Source of the DNA: Bifidobacterium catenulatum PV20-2
Lineage (GTDB): Bacteria > Actinomycetota > Actinomycetes > Actinomycetales > Bifidobacteriaceae
Length of the DNA stretch: 64,000 bases
NCBI RefSeq assembly: GCF_000800455.1
Contig: NZ_CP007456.1
Span: forward strand, 992,001 to 1,056,000
Reading direction: 5' to 3'
This document shows positions 27,991-36,205 of the stretch, one piece after another. Under the pieces are notes generated by a model that was not told the origin of the DNA, did not search any database, and worked only from the letters and a program-made list of their open reading frames with translations. Within the stretch, counting starts at the first letter, position 1, and each line of letters opens with the position of its first letter. The position numbers were made by a program, and so were the translations under genes.

Positions 27991-28021
27991 CCGGGGAACA
28001 GGACCGAAGTCTGTTCCCCGG
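27991..28021. repeat. Perfect inverted repeat in the nrdF-OFA intergenic region
   Basis: CCGGGGAACAG (27991-28001) and CTGTTCCCCGG (28011-28021) form an 11-bp GC-rich stem with a 9-nt loop. No T-run follows on either strand, so terminator function is uncertain. Confidence 0.55.
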
Positions 28022-28117
28022 CGCAGGGCGGCTAACAAGCGAATGCTCAGAACATCTGCATAAGGCGTTGATGGACTCATCCGCCGTGTCAGCGTGTTGA
28101 ACGATGCATCATGCCGC

Positions 28118-29404
28118 TCAACGTGATGATAAGGCGTTGGCGCTCTTGCCCTTCGTGCCGAGCACCACGGCGATGATGGACGCGAGAGCGATGGCGTACA
28201 GCACGGTGATGATCGGGATCAGCGCGCTGTAGCGGTGGGCCGCGTCCGCCGTATGGGAGACGACGAAGGACGCCAGCTGGTTGCCGGACAATCCGGCGAA
28301 CGCCCACGCGCTCAGAGCCAGCCCGTGCACGGTCGACACCGACTTCATGCCGAAGTGCTGCTCAAGCAGCACCGGCAGCGTGGAGAATCCGCCGCCATAG
28401 CCGGCGTTGACGAGGAACAGCATCGTCACGATCAGCCACAGGATGCCGTTGTCGATCGAATGCGTGAAGATCTGCAGCGCGCACACCGCGATGGACATGA
28501 TGAAGATCACCAGATATGCGGTCTCACGGCGCTTACAGTGGTCGGACAGCGTGGAGAACCCGACACGTCCGGCCGCGTTGAACACGGCGTCGACGGCCAG
28601 GACGACGCTGATGCTTCCCGCGATGGCCGTGGCCAGCTGGGTCGCGTTCAACGATGCGTACTTCGGAAGAATGGACAGCGCATCATGCAGGATGTCCTTC
28701 TCCTGGGAGATCAATGCCAGACCGCAGGTGATGTTGAGGTAGAAGGCCAGCCAGATCGCCCAGAACACCGGCTTCTTCATGATGTCGCGACGGCGGATGC
28801 GGGCCTGTTCGGAATACACGTATCCGGCGGGGCGCTTGATCAGCGCGAATCCCAGCAGCATCATCACCGCATAGACGGCTGCGAGGATGTAGAACATGGG
28901 TGCCAGTCCGACGGTGGAGATCAGCCACTGCATGACCGGGCTTGCGATGGCCTTGGCCAGACCGAATCCCGCGACGGCGATGCCGGTGGCGAGACCCTTA
29001 TTGTCGGCGAACCACAGCATCAGGTTCTTCACCGGCGTCAGATAGCCGACGCCCAACCCGATACCCATGATTACGCCATAGAAGATGAACACGCCGGGGA
29101 GCCATCCCGCCGCGATACTGGCTCCGGTACCGGCGAACCCACAGACGAAGCAGACCGTCGAGATCAAAGCCGACTTCTTGATGTCCTTTTCGACGAAGGG
29201 CCCAAGGAAGGCGGCCGACATGCCAAGGAAGAAGATGGCAAGTGAGAAGCCCCATTCCACAATGCCCGGTGCCACATGCATCTGATCGGCGATCAGCTGT
29301 TTGAACACGCTCCAGCAGTATACGGTGCCGATTGAGATGTGAATGAGCAACGCCGGAATAACAGCGCGCACCCAGCGGTTTTCCCCATGTTGTTTATTGG
29401 CCAT
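28118..29404 (-). CDS. OFA-type MFS permease
   Basis: 428-aa, 12-helix major facilitator of the oxalate/formate antiporter type. ALLIHISIGTVYCWSVFKQLI at the N-terminus, GVGYLTPVKNLMLWFADNKGLATGIAVAGFGLAKAIASP in the first half and GRVGFSTLSDHCKRR in the central loop are typical of the family (YhjX-like members). Family substrates are small monocarboxylates; this member's substrate is not predictable. No oxalate-degradation genes are nearby. A 12-bp inverted repeat lies directly upstream of its start (29424-29455). Confidence 0.85.
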   Translation of the reverse strand: MANKQHGENRWVRAVIPALLIHISIGTVYCWSVFKQLIADQMHVAPGIVEWGFSLAIFFLGMSAAFLGPFVEKDIKKSALISTVCFVCGFAGTGASIAAGWLPGVFIFYGVIMGIGLGVGYLTPVKNLMLWFADNKGLATGIAVAGFGLAKAIASPVMQWLISTVGLAPMFYILAAVYAVMMLLGFALIKRPAGYVYSEQARIRRRDIMKKPVFWAIWLAFYLNITCGLALISQEKDILHDALSILPKYASLNATQLATAIAGSISVVLAVDAVFNAAGRVGFSTLSDHCKRRETAYLVIFIMSIAVCALQIFTHSIDNGILWLIVTMLFLVNAGYGGGFSTLPVLLEQHFGMKSVSTVHGLALSAWAFAGLSGNQLASFVVSHTADAAHRYSALIPIITVLYAIALASIIAVVLGTKGKSANALSSR

Positions 29405-29423
29405 GTAATATCCGTTCCTCTCT

Positions 29424-29455
29424 GTTGTTTGTTCGCCTTGCGACGAACAAACAAC
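29424..29455. promoter_or_regulatory. Perfect 12-bp inverted repeat upstream of the OFA permease
   Basis: GTTGTTTGTTCG (29424-29435) and CGAACAAACAAC (29444-29455) are separated by 8 bp and end 19 bp before the permease start. It could be an operator or an mRNA leader hairpin close to the ribosome-binding site. Confidence 0.5.
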
Positions 29456-29620
29456 AAGATAATGGTGGAGTATTCCGTGGCTTTGAGCGTGCCGGGAGGT
29501 GGCAGAAGTGAGTGAGCCGTTGATTTCATTGGATTTTTCAACAAATGAACATTGCGCATGTTCACTTTAGGAATAAATATGAGGAAAATCTCATGTGAGT
29601 CTTGACACAGTTTTCATGGC

Positions 29621-30616
29621 TCACGATTCGAATGTGCGTTTGATGAAGGCGTTGACGGTGTTCCAATACAGTTCGGGATCCACGACGGATGCTTCCATAT
29701 GGCGTGCGCCGGGAACCATGAGCTTTTCCCGATCGATGCTCGAGCACGCTTCGTAATTGATCTTGAGGAAACGTGAGCTCACAATGTCGTCCTGTTCGCC
29801 ATGGATGAACAGCATTGGAATGACGGTATGTCTGAGTGACTGCAGACAGGTGGCTTCCGAAAAATCGTACCCTGCATAATGTTTGCAGAACAATCCCGTG
29901 GAATCCACGCATGCCGCGGCAAGCGGCTTCGGCAGATGCGACGAATGCCGAAGGTTGTCGATGAACACCATGCGTGCAGACGTGTAGCCGCTATCGACGA
30001 TCGCGGACACCACATTGCGTGGCAGACGTGGGTCTCCCGTCGTCATCATCACTGTTGCCGCGCCCATCGAACCGCCATACAGCAGGATTCGGGCGCCGGC
30101 GTCACTCGACACGATAAGGTCGATCCAATTCAGTAGATCATTGCGTTCAAGCCAGCCCATGCCGACGTACCGTCCCTCGCTCAGGTCTTGGGCGCGCTGC
30201 GACGGAACCAATACGGTGAATCCCATGCGGGCGTAACGATGTGCCCATTTCGCGGTTTCCTCCGGTACGCCGGTATAGCCATGCATGCAGATTGCGTACA
30301 GGTGTGGTTCTGGCGCAGTGCAATCCGGATCGAACAGCCATCCATGCAGTCGAAGTCCATCATCGCTGGTAATCGTCACAGGCTGTTTGGCTTGCGCGAA
30401 CCATTCTCCTGCTTCCCTTGCCTCACCCTGCTGAAGCTTTTCGATACGCTCCGGCGCAATCAGCGATTGATGGAAAACGGAACGTTTCCATTGCGTATCG
30501 ATGCAGAAATGGAACAGGTATTTCGCAGTCGTAGCCAACGATGCGATACAGGCAGCCGTCACGGCTCCCGTGGCGATGCAAATGTCGCGAACGATTGTGT
30601 CATTGTCATGCTTCAT
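29621..30616 (-). CDS. Alpha/beta hydrolase, membrane-anchored
   Basis: 331 aa. A hydrophobic segment at residues ~12-36 (CIATGAVTAACIASLATTAKYLF) probably anchors it to the membrane. The hydrolase core shows the oxyanion strand ICMHGYTGVPEE, nucleophile elbow YGGSMGAATVMM (Ser), acid HGEQDDIVSS (Asp) and histidine GARHMEA. It belongs to the group annotated as serine aminopeptidase-like or BAAT-like extracellular hydrolases (YqkD-like). The substrate is unknown. It stands alone. Confidence 0.85.
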   Translation of the reverse strand: MKHDNDTIVRDICIATGAVTAACIASLATTAKYLFHFCIDTQWKRSVFHQSLIAPERIEKLQQGEAREAGEWFAQAKQPVTITSDDGLRLHGWLFDPDCTAPEPHLYAICMHGYTGVPEETAKWAHRYARMGFTVLVPSQRAQDLSEGRYVGMGWLERNDLLNWIDLIVSSDAGARILLYGGSMGAATVMMTTGDPRLPRNVVSAIVDSGYTSARMVFIDNLRHSSHLPKPLAAACVDSTGLFCKHYAGYDFSEATCLQSLRHTVIPMLFIHGEQDDIVSSRFLKINYEACSSIDREKLMVPGARHMEASVVDPELYWNTVNAFIKRTFES

Positions 30617-30894
30617 TGCTGTCTCGATTCCTTGCGATTGACGGATTGTTCACAATTACTATCGATTGTACGTGCGCACGGCGTTTTCGTGGGCTTTGAC
30701 AGATTTTTGCATTTTTGATGTGTGGCGTTTTTTCGATGATGTCCGCCCCCGCCGTATACTAAGGAATGTTGTCTTGGCGAGGGAAGCATTGGCTTCCGTA
30801 ATCGACTCGGCGTGTGATTGTAGGCTCCTTGTGGGTTGATTCACGGCTCGTTGATACGCCGAAACAGAATGACGAATAACAAGGAGAAATAGCT

Positions 30895-31491
30895 ATGGCT
30901 ACCACCATTACCCTCGAAGGCGCTGCTCGTACTGAGTTCGGCAAGGGCGCTGCCCGCCGCATGCGCGTTGTCAACCTCATCCCGGCTACCGTGTACGCAG
31001 GCGGCGAAGAGCCGGTCTTCGTGCAGCTGCCGATGAAGGAAACCACCTTGGCTCTGCGCCACACCAACGCTCTGTTCACCATCAAGTACGGTGAAGAGAC
31101 CAAGATGGCCGTCGTCAAGGACGTTCAGCGCAACCCTGTGAAGCGCATCGTCGAGCACGTTGACTTCTACGAGGTCAAGGCCGGCGAGAAGATCGACGTC
31201 GAGGTGCCGGTGTTCGTCGAGGGCACCCCGAAGGGCGCTGCCGTCGCATTCGTAGACATTCAGGAGCTCAAGGTTCGCGCCGATGTCGCCAACCTGCCGG
31301 AGAAGATCGTGGTCAACGTTGACGGCCTGACCGACGGTTCCAAGGTCTTCGCCAAGGACGTCGTGCTGCCGGAAGGCGTTGTGCTCGACGTTGAGGATCC
31401 GGAAGAGTCCGTCGTCACCGTCGAGGTGCCGGAAGACGCTGCCGATGAGGCTGCTCCGGTCGAAGCCGCTCCGGCTGAAGACGCTGAGTGA
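30895..31491 (+). CDS. rplY: 50S ribosomal protein L25 (long, CTC/TL5 type)
   Basis: 198 aa. The N-terminal ~95 residues are the 5S rRNA-binding L25 domain (ARTEFGKGAARRMRVVNLIPATVYAGG), and the C-terminal half is the CTC/TL5 extension (VEVPVFVEGTPKGAAVAFVDIQ...), ending in an Ala/Glu/Pro-rich tail (EDAADEAAPVEAAPAEDAE). A good AAGGAGA site precedes ATG 30895, and a TATACT -10-like box lies near 30755. A terminator follows at 31555-31589. Confidence 0.96.
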   Translation: MATTITLEGAARTEFGKGAARRMRVVNLIPATVYAGGEEPVFVQLPMKETTLALRHTNALFTIKYGEETKMAVVKDVQRNPVKRIVEHVDFYEVKAGEKIDVEVPVFVEGTPKGAAVAFVDIQELKVRADVANLPEKIVVNVDGLTDGSKVFAKDVVLPEGVVLDVEDPEESVVTVEVPEDAADEAAPVEAAPAEDAE

Positions 31492-31554
31492 GTTCAGTTA
31501 GCTTAAGGAAGTGAACTTCCATCTTACGGTTTTGAAAAACTGTAAGAGATGATG

Positions 31555-31589
31555 AAAAGCCCATGCGCTCAGACGCGCGTGGGCTTTTT
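31555..31589 (+). terminator. Terminator of rplY
   Basis: AAAAGCCCATGCGC pairs with GCGCGTGGGCTTTTT, followed by the T-run; 63 bp after the rplY stop. A smaller hairpin CTTACGGT...ACTGTAAG precedes it. Confidence 0.88.
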
Positions 31590-31600
31590 CATACCCCGGC

Positions 31601-31957
31601 AACGCCCGTTCTCCGAGCTGGAAGGCATACGAAACTGACGGCAAATCCTGCATTTCTTACGCAATATTGGTACAACGGTTGGAGACGGACGTATACTCGC
31701 CTATACGTTCGGTGAACCCGTATGGCACTGTCGGGTACGAGGGGAACGTTTGCGTACTGCCGGAGACGGACTGCGTGACGATCCGTTTTCCCGGCAGTCA
31801 TCCCGATGCAGAATCCAGATGCCGCACATTAATGGACTATATCGATAATCATCATTTGACGGTGGTAGGCTTCTCCCATGAGATCACACTGATCGACAAT
31901 GGTCTGACGCAGGATTCCAGCAAATACGTGACATGCATCAGCATTCCAATCGAATAA
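31601..31957 (+). pseudogene. C-terminal remnant of a MerR-family regulator (GyrI-like domain)
   Basis: The frame ends with VGFSHEITLIDNGLTQDSSKYVTCISIPIE, preceded by FPGSHPDAESRCRTLMDYIDNHHL. This is the closing part of a BmrR/GyrI-like effector-binding domain. The helix-turn-helix and linker coiled coil are absent, and the only starts are TTG codons without a ribosome-binding site (for example 31667). I read it as a truncated gene of which about 100 codons remain. Confidence 0.55.
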
Positions 31958-32031
31958 CGACTAGCATGACTGACGATGCAAGGAGACAATGCACGAGAGG
32001 CGAAATGAGACGGTGCGGAGGAGAGGAACAT

Positions 32032-32475
32032 TTGAATAAGCATATTATTCGGCTTGATGTGGTGGCGGTGGTATTCCTTGGCGGATGTGTCGGCACGGGA
32101 CTGCGGTATGCGAGCTCGTTCATTGCGGACGTGGGCAGCTTCCATGTCGGTACGTTCGCGGCCAATATGGTGGCCTGCTTCGTATATGCGGCGCTTTCCG
32201 CATGGCTGGGATCTTCCAGTCTGTTGAAAGGCCGTGCAAAAGAATACGTGAATCGTGGATTCGGCATGGGCATGTGCGGAGGCCTTTCCACCATGTCCAC
32301 GCTCGCGTTGGAAGAATTCATGATGATTGACGATCACGCGATTCCCAGCGTCCTCACCTATTGCTGCGCAACGTTCATTGTCGGTTTTGCGCTCGCCTAC
32401 GCCGGTGCCTTATGCGGTTCGTGGCTGGCGGAACGAAACAAAGACGAACATGCTGACAAGGAGGCGATCCGATGA
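32032..32475 (+). CDS. crcB1: Fluoride channel subunit CrcB/FluC, paralogue 1
   Basis: About 147 aa with four hydrophobic helices. GGCVGTGLRYASSFI, FAANMVACFVYAALS and GMCGGLSTMSTLALEE are the FluC signatures; the GGxSTxST motif lines the pore. It exports fluoride. The TTG at 32032 follows GGAGGAGAGG closely; an ATG at 32005 is a less supported alternative, and the frame is open from 31933. It overlaps the next crcB by four bases; two-gene pairs of this kind form heterodimeric channels in Gram-positive bacteria. I found no fluoride riboswitch upstream. Confidence 0.9.
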   Translation: MNKHIIRLDVVAVVFLGGCVGTGLRYASSFIADVGSFHVGTFAANMVACFVYAALSAWLGSSSLLKGRAKEYVNRGFGMGMCGGLSTMSTLALEEFMMIDDHAIPSVLTYCCATFIVGFALAYAGALCGSWLAERNKDEHADKEAIR

Positions 32476-32840
32476 GCGCAATGCTTGCGATCGGCGTATG
32501 CGCATGCGGTGGCGTCGGTGCGGCCGCGCGCTATATCTGCGATTCGTATATCAAGGCATTGTGGCGCAAAACGTTCCCGCTTTCGACGTTTGCCATCAAT
32601 GTTGTGGCCGGTCTGCTTGCCGGCTTGGTGGCGGGATTGTTCGCGGCGAACATCATAAGCCCCGATTGCCGCTTACTACTCGCGACAGGATTCCTCGGCG
32701 GTTTCTCAACGTTCTCAACCATGATGAACGAGACGGTTACGCTCCTGCGTAATGGGAAAGTCGCTTGTTTCATCGGCTATGCTCTGGCTTCGATCGTTGT
32801 GCCCGTCATGGCCGTTGCGTGCGGTTACTGGCTGGTCTGA
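32472..32840 (+). CDS. crcB2: Fluoride channel subunit CrcB/FluC, paralogue 2
   Basis: 122 aa, four helices. GVCACGGVGAAARYICD, LSTFAINVVAGLLAGLV and GFLGGFSTFSTMMNE match FluC. It overlaps crcB1 (ATGA), and AAGGAGGCG is a strong ribosome-binding site. It would form a dual-topology-derived heterodimer with CrcB1 to expel fluoride. Confidence 0.92.
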   Translation: MSAMLAIGVCACGGVGAAARYICDSYIKALWRKTFPLSTFAINVVAGLLAGLVAGLFAANIISPDCRLLLATGFLGGFSTFSTMMNETVTLLRNGKVACFIGYALASIVVPVMAVACGYWLV

Positions 32841-32925
32841 GCTAACGTAAACGTGATTCCAAAATCATGTCCAAATGCAGAGACTGGCTTAAGTTCACGC
32901 GTAGCATGTAACTACGCTCGGGACT

Positions 32926-33105
32926 ATGGGAATCACGTATACCGATGAAAAGAAGTTCATGACGGAAGAAAGCAAGAACGCCGCCTTCTACCAGAAGCAC
33001 GGCTTCTCAAGCATGGAAGACGGCGCGGCCATGCAGATCTGCAATCCGGGAGAACGCCGCTGCAGCAAGCATCGTGATGCCAACAATCTTATTGATCCTG
33101 CCTAA
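32926..33105 (+). pseudogene. Internally deleted GNAT acetyltransferase remnant (59 codons)
   Basis: ATG 32926 opens MGITYTDEKKF, the usual N-terminus of a GNAT-family acetyltransferase, and it is joined in frame to TEESKNAAFYQKHGF and MEDGAAMQICNPGERR, the usual C-terminal beta6-beta7 region. The ~75 residues between them, including the acetyl-CoA loop, are missing. The short frame is open to TAA at 33103, but the product cannot bind acetyl-CoA. Confidence 0.6.
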
Positions 33106-33635
33106 TGACGGGGGTGTTGCTTTTTCGAGTATCCGCCAATACATTGGAGGGTTGGCCGGAGTATTTGGTCATTTCGTACCCTCTATGTGGTCTTTTTCCG
33201 GCAAGGTCTGCCATATATAGGCGAGATATCTCCGGTCAAGTTCACGAATCTGCCATATATATATAACGCAGATACGTGCATAGGGGGCATCTTGTCAATG
33301 TTGCCCGTGGATGGCGGGCAGAGGTTGCGCCGCTGTGCTGTTTCCGGGGCAAAGGAAGTTTATGCACCATGGCAGTTAACAGCAGTTACCTAGGCCTCCT
33401 GACAGTGCCCAACCCTGGGAGCTCTTGTTAACCGAACGAGGCTGCGGTGGGTGCCGACGGGCGTGAGGGCGGCAACTTTTTCGCAGGATGTTTCTTCCTA
33501 TCTCATATCGCGAACGCTTGTAATCGAAAGAGATTATGATGTGGGAAAGTTACTAACCAGAGCCGGTGCCACAAGCACTGGAATACCAACAACCGCGGGC
33601 CGCTTTCGGGCGGCTGCAACAAGAAGAAGTAAAGA
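33106..33635 (+). other. Long ilvE leader region
   Basis: 530 bp without a clear gene. It contains an AT-rich direct repeat TCTGCCATATATA at 33207-33219 and 33249-33261 (42 bp apart, four helical turns), a 20-codon ORF starting ATG 33369 (MAVNSSYLGLLTVPNPGSSC) ending at 33431, and a hairpin GCGGGCCGC-TTTC-GGGCGGCTGC-like structure just before ilvE. I could not match it to a T-box or another known riboswitch. Confidence 0.4.
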
Positions 33636-34763
33636 ATGACTGAACAGAATCATCACGATCCGGCAGAGCTTGACAAGCTCACCGAGAAGTTCACCGTGCT
33701 CCCGAACGAAAACCCGGCATCCGACGCCAAACGTGCCGAACTCATCGACAAGCCGGCATTCGGTCAGGTCTTCTCCGACAATATGGCCCACATGACTTGG
33801 ACCAAGGGCGAAGGCTGGGGAGACCGCCGCATCGAGCCGTATGCGCCGCTGAAGATGGATCCGGGCGCATCCGTTCTGCACTACGCTCAGGAATGCTTCG
33901 AGGGTCTGAAGGCCTACCGTCACGCCGATGGCTCCACCTGGCTGTTCCGTCCGGATGCGAACGCCGAGCGTTTCCAGAACTCCGCCAAGCGTCTGTACCT
34001 GCCAGAACTGCCGATTGGCGATTTCATCGGTTCCGTGGCCGCCCTCGTCAAGCGTGACGTGAACTGGGTTCCGACCCGCCGCGAGTACACCCTGTACATG
34101 CGCCCGTTCATGTTCGCTTCCGAGCCGTTCCTCGGCGTGCGCGCTCCACAGGAAGTGGATTACTGCGTGATCGCATCCCCGTCCGGCCCGTACTTCCCGG
34201 GCGGCGTGAAGCCGGTCAGCATCTGGGTTGAAGACAAGTGGTTCCGCACCGGTCCTGGCGGTACTGGCTTCGCCAAGTGCGGTGGCAACTATGCCGCATC
34301 CCTGCTGGGCGAATACACCGGTATCGACCACGGCTGCGAGCAGGTCTGCTTCGTCGATGCCGCCACCAAGACCTACCTTGAGGAACTTGGCGGCATGAAC
34401 ATGATGGTCGTGCACAAGGACGGCCACGTGGAGACCCCGTCTCTGACCGGCAACATTCTGCCGGGCGTGACCCGTCGCTCCCTGATTCAGCTCATCCAGG
34501 ACAACGGCCACGACGTGGTTGAAACCATGATCGCTCTGGACCAGTTGCTCGAAGACATCAAGTCCGGTGAAGTCACCGAGGTGTTCGCTTGCGGTACCGC
34601 AGCCATCATCACCCCGATCGGTCGTTTCAAGTCCGAGAAGTTCGACGTGACCGTTGCCGACGGCAACTCCGGCGAATTCACCGTGAACCTGCGCAACCAG
34701 CTGCTGGGCATCCAGCTTGGCGAGATCGAAGATCCGCACAACTGGATGTGGAAGGTCTGCTGA
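33636..34763 (+). CDS. ilvE: Branched-chain amino acid aminotransferase IlvE
   Basis: 375-aa PLP fold-type IV enzyme of the eukaryotic/actinobacterial BCAT type that interconverts Leu, Ile and Val with their 2-oxo acids using glutamate. HYAQECFEGLKAYRHADGS, MRPFMFASEPFLGVRAP, the PLP lysine in GFAKCGGNYAASLLGE and FACGTAAIITPIG are diagnostic. AAAGAATG-type start at 33636. A long hairpin follows the stop. The leader of ~530 bp suggests regulation. Confidence 0.96.
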   Translation: MTEQNHHDPAELDKLTEKFTVLPNENPASDAKRAELIDKPAFGQVFSDNMAHMTWTKGEGWGDRRIEPYAPLKMDPGASVLHYAQECFEGLKAYRHADGSTWLFRPDANAERFQNSAKRLYLPELPIGDFIGSVAALVKRDVNWVPTRREYTLYMRPFMFASEPFLGVRAPQEVDYCVIASPSGPYFPGGVKPVSIWVEDKWFRTGPGGTGFAKCGGNYAASLLGEYTGIDHGCEQVCFVDAATKTYLEELGGMNMMVVHKDGHVETPSLTGNILPGVTRRSLIQLIQDNGHDVVETMIALDQLLEDIKSGEVTEVFACGTAAIITPIGRFKSEKFDVTVADGNSGEFTVNLRNQLLGIQLGEIEDPHNWMWKVC

Positions 34764-34795
34764 TTTTTCGCGACTGACTTATAGTTCAAAGTCCG

Positions 34796-34880
34796 CCGAG
34801 GGGTGGGAAACATGGTGTTCGACACACTCAAGGCCGTTCGGCCAAGCCTACGGTCGAACACCATGTTTCCCGCCCCTCGG
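34796..34880. repeat. Long near-perfect hairpin downstream of ilvE
   Basis: Arms 34796-34823 and 34853-34880 (28 bp, one G.T mismatch) read CCGAGGGGTGGGAAACATGG... and its complement. Inside the 29-nt loop lies a further small inverted repeat GGCCG-TT-CGGCC. No T-run follows, so it may be a terminator variant or a dispersed palindromic element. Confidence 0.7.
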
Positions 34881-34938
34881 CTTATTGTGTACGATGAGAA
34901 GTCGCGAAATCCGAGAGTGAGGGAAGAGAAAGGGAAGC

Positions 34939-35688
34939 GTGCCGGTGGCGTTGGAGAGTAATGCCTTCTTTTGGGGGATTGAATATTTGGCGACGTTCTG
35001 CTGCGGCATGTGCGGCGGACTTGCCGCCGTGCGCAAAGGCTACGACATTTTCGCGATTCTCGTCACCACGTGGCTCACCGCACTGGGCGGAGGCATCATC
35101 CGTGACTTGCTGTTGGGTATTTCGCCGCCAGTCGGCGTATCAGACAAGGGTTTGGTGATCGTCGCGTTGCTCGCTTCGGTGGCTGTAGCGGTGTGTCATC
35201 CCGAAATCAACAAGCTCAAATGGTCCATGCTTTCATTGGATGCTCTGGCATTGGGATTGTATGCGGTCAACGGTACCAGCAAAGCCATGATGTACCACAC
35301 GTCAGGCATGACTGCGGTTTTTCTGGGCATGTTCACCGCGCTTGGAGGTGGGCTGATTCGAGACATGCTCATCAACGAAGTGCCGATGGTGATTCGTGAC
35401 AAACATTGGTATGCGGTTCCATCCGCCGTGGGATGCGTACTGACGGTGCTTGTCTGCAAAGGCGTGGACGCTGGAATCGTCAGTTTTCCAGCCGAAGTGG
35501 TGTTTGATCTGCTGATTGTCACATTGATGGTTGGCATGCGATTGATTTCGGTGATTTTCGACATTCAGCTTCCGGGAGCGCTGGTGCGTCATAATACATA
35601 TCTGCCAAGTGAATCGAAATATTTGAAACGACCGGTCATTCATTCTGATAAGGATTCCGACAAACGCAAGTGTGACAAGCGCAAGTAG
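34939..35688 (+). CDS. TRIC-channel/UPF0126-type membrane protein
   Basis: 249 aa with seven hydrophobic helices arranged as two inverted three-helix repeats. TWLTALGGGIIRDLLLG and MFTALGGGLIRDMLINEVP are the paired GGGxxRD signatures of prokaryotic TRIC cation channels (YadS/YicG type). The C-terminal ~35 residues are basic and cytosolic. GTG 34939 follows GGGAAGC. Monocistronic; the ion selectivity is not readable from sequence. Confidence 0.88.
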   Translation: MPVALESNAFFWGIEYLATFCCGMCGGLAAVRKGYDIFAILVTTWLTALGGGIIRDLLLGISPPVGVSDKGLVIVALLASVAVAVCHPEINKLKWSMLSLDALALGLYAVNGTSKAMMYHTSGMTAVFLGMFTALGGGLIRDMLINEVPMVIRDKHWYAVPSAVGCVLTVLVCKGVDAGIVSFPAEVVFDLLIVTLMVGMRLISVIFDIQLPGALVRHNTYLPSESKYLKRPVIHSDKDSDKRKCDKRK

Positions 35689-35734
35689 CGGCAGTGAGAG
35701 AGTAATTAAACGAAAAAGATATTTGCGTAACAAA

Positions 35735-35765
35735 AAAATCCCGCAGGAAAAACCTGCGGGATTTT
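35735..35765 (-). terminator. Terminator of rpsT
   Basis: AAAATCCCGCAGG (35735-35747) and CCTGCGGGATTTT (35753-35765) form a 13-bp stem with a five-base loop and T-run on the minus strand; it can also stop the plus-strand TRIC gene. Confidence 0.92.
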
Positions 35766-35788
35766 CGTTAGCTGTGAGCTTCTAAAAC

Positions 35789-36049
35789 TCAGAGAGCGTT
35801 GATGGCCACGGCAAGACCGGACTTGCGGTTAGCAGCCTGGTTCTTGTGGATCACGCCAGCGCCAGCAGCCTTGTCGAGCTTCTGAGCTGCGACCTTGTAG
35901 GCGGCTTCTGCTGCGGACTTATCGCCGGCGGCGATAGCTTCACGGGTGGCGCGAACGGCAGTCTTCAGGCTGGACTTCACGGCCACGTTGCGCTTGTGGG
36001 CCTTCTCGTTGGTGAGAACGCGCTTCTTCTGCGACTTGATGTTTGCCAC
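35789..36049 (-). CDS. rpsT: 30S ribosomal protein S20
   Basis: 86-aa very basic helical protein; [33 protein letters not shown] and [25 protein letters not shown] are canonical S20. It binds 16S rRNA. Divergent from lepA, which is the common neighbour in actinobacteria. Its AAAT-rich upstream carries GGAGAAAT as ribosome-binding site. Confidence 0.97.
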   Translation of the reverse strand: MANIKSQKKRVLTNEKAHKRNVAVKSSLKTAVRATREAIAAGDKSAAEAAYKVAAQKLDKAAGAGVIHKNQAANRKSGLAVAINAL

Positions 36050-36205
36050 TATTTCTCCAAACGACGTTTTCTATAAGGACATACAAACAGTGATGATAAC
36101 ATGGCGCGCGGATAAATCGCCAACGGGCTTAGGAGTGTCGCGACTCACCATGCCGATACTAGCAGTTAGAATCGTTTGCGTCGAATATTTCAGGAGGAGG
36201 ATGGC

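Noticed and set aside
27613..28100. Plus-strand ORFs of 140 and 150 aa between nrdF and the OFA permease
   Set aside because: They are shadows of the UvrA-like remnant on the minus strand, lack ribosome-binding sites and show no family resemblance.
31600..32031. Fluoride riboswitch before the crcB pair
   Set aside because: No match to the conserved crcB-motif core; the region instead holds a MerR effector-domain remnant.
33106..33635. T-box riboswitch before ilvE
   Set aside because: I do not find the conserved T-box sequence nor a matching antiterminator; GCCGGTGCCACAAGC is only a weak resemblance.
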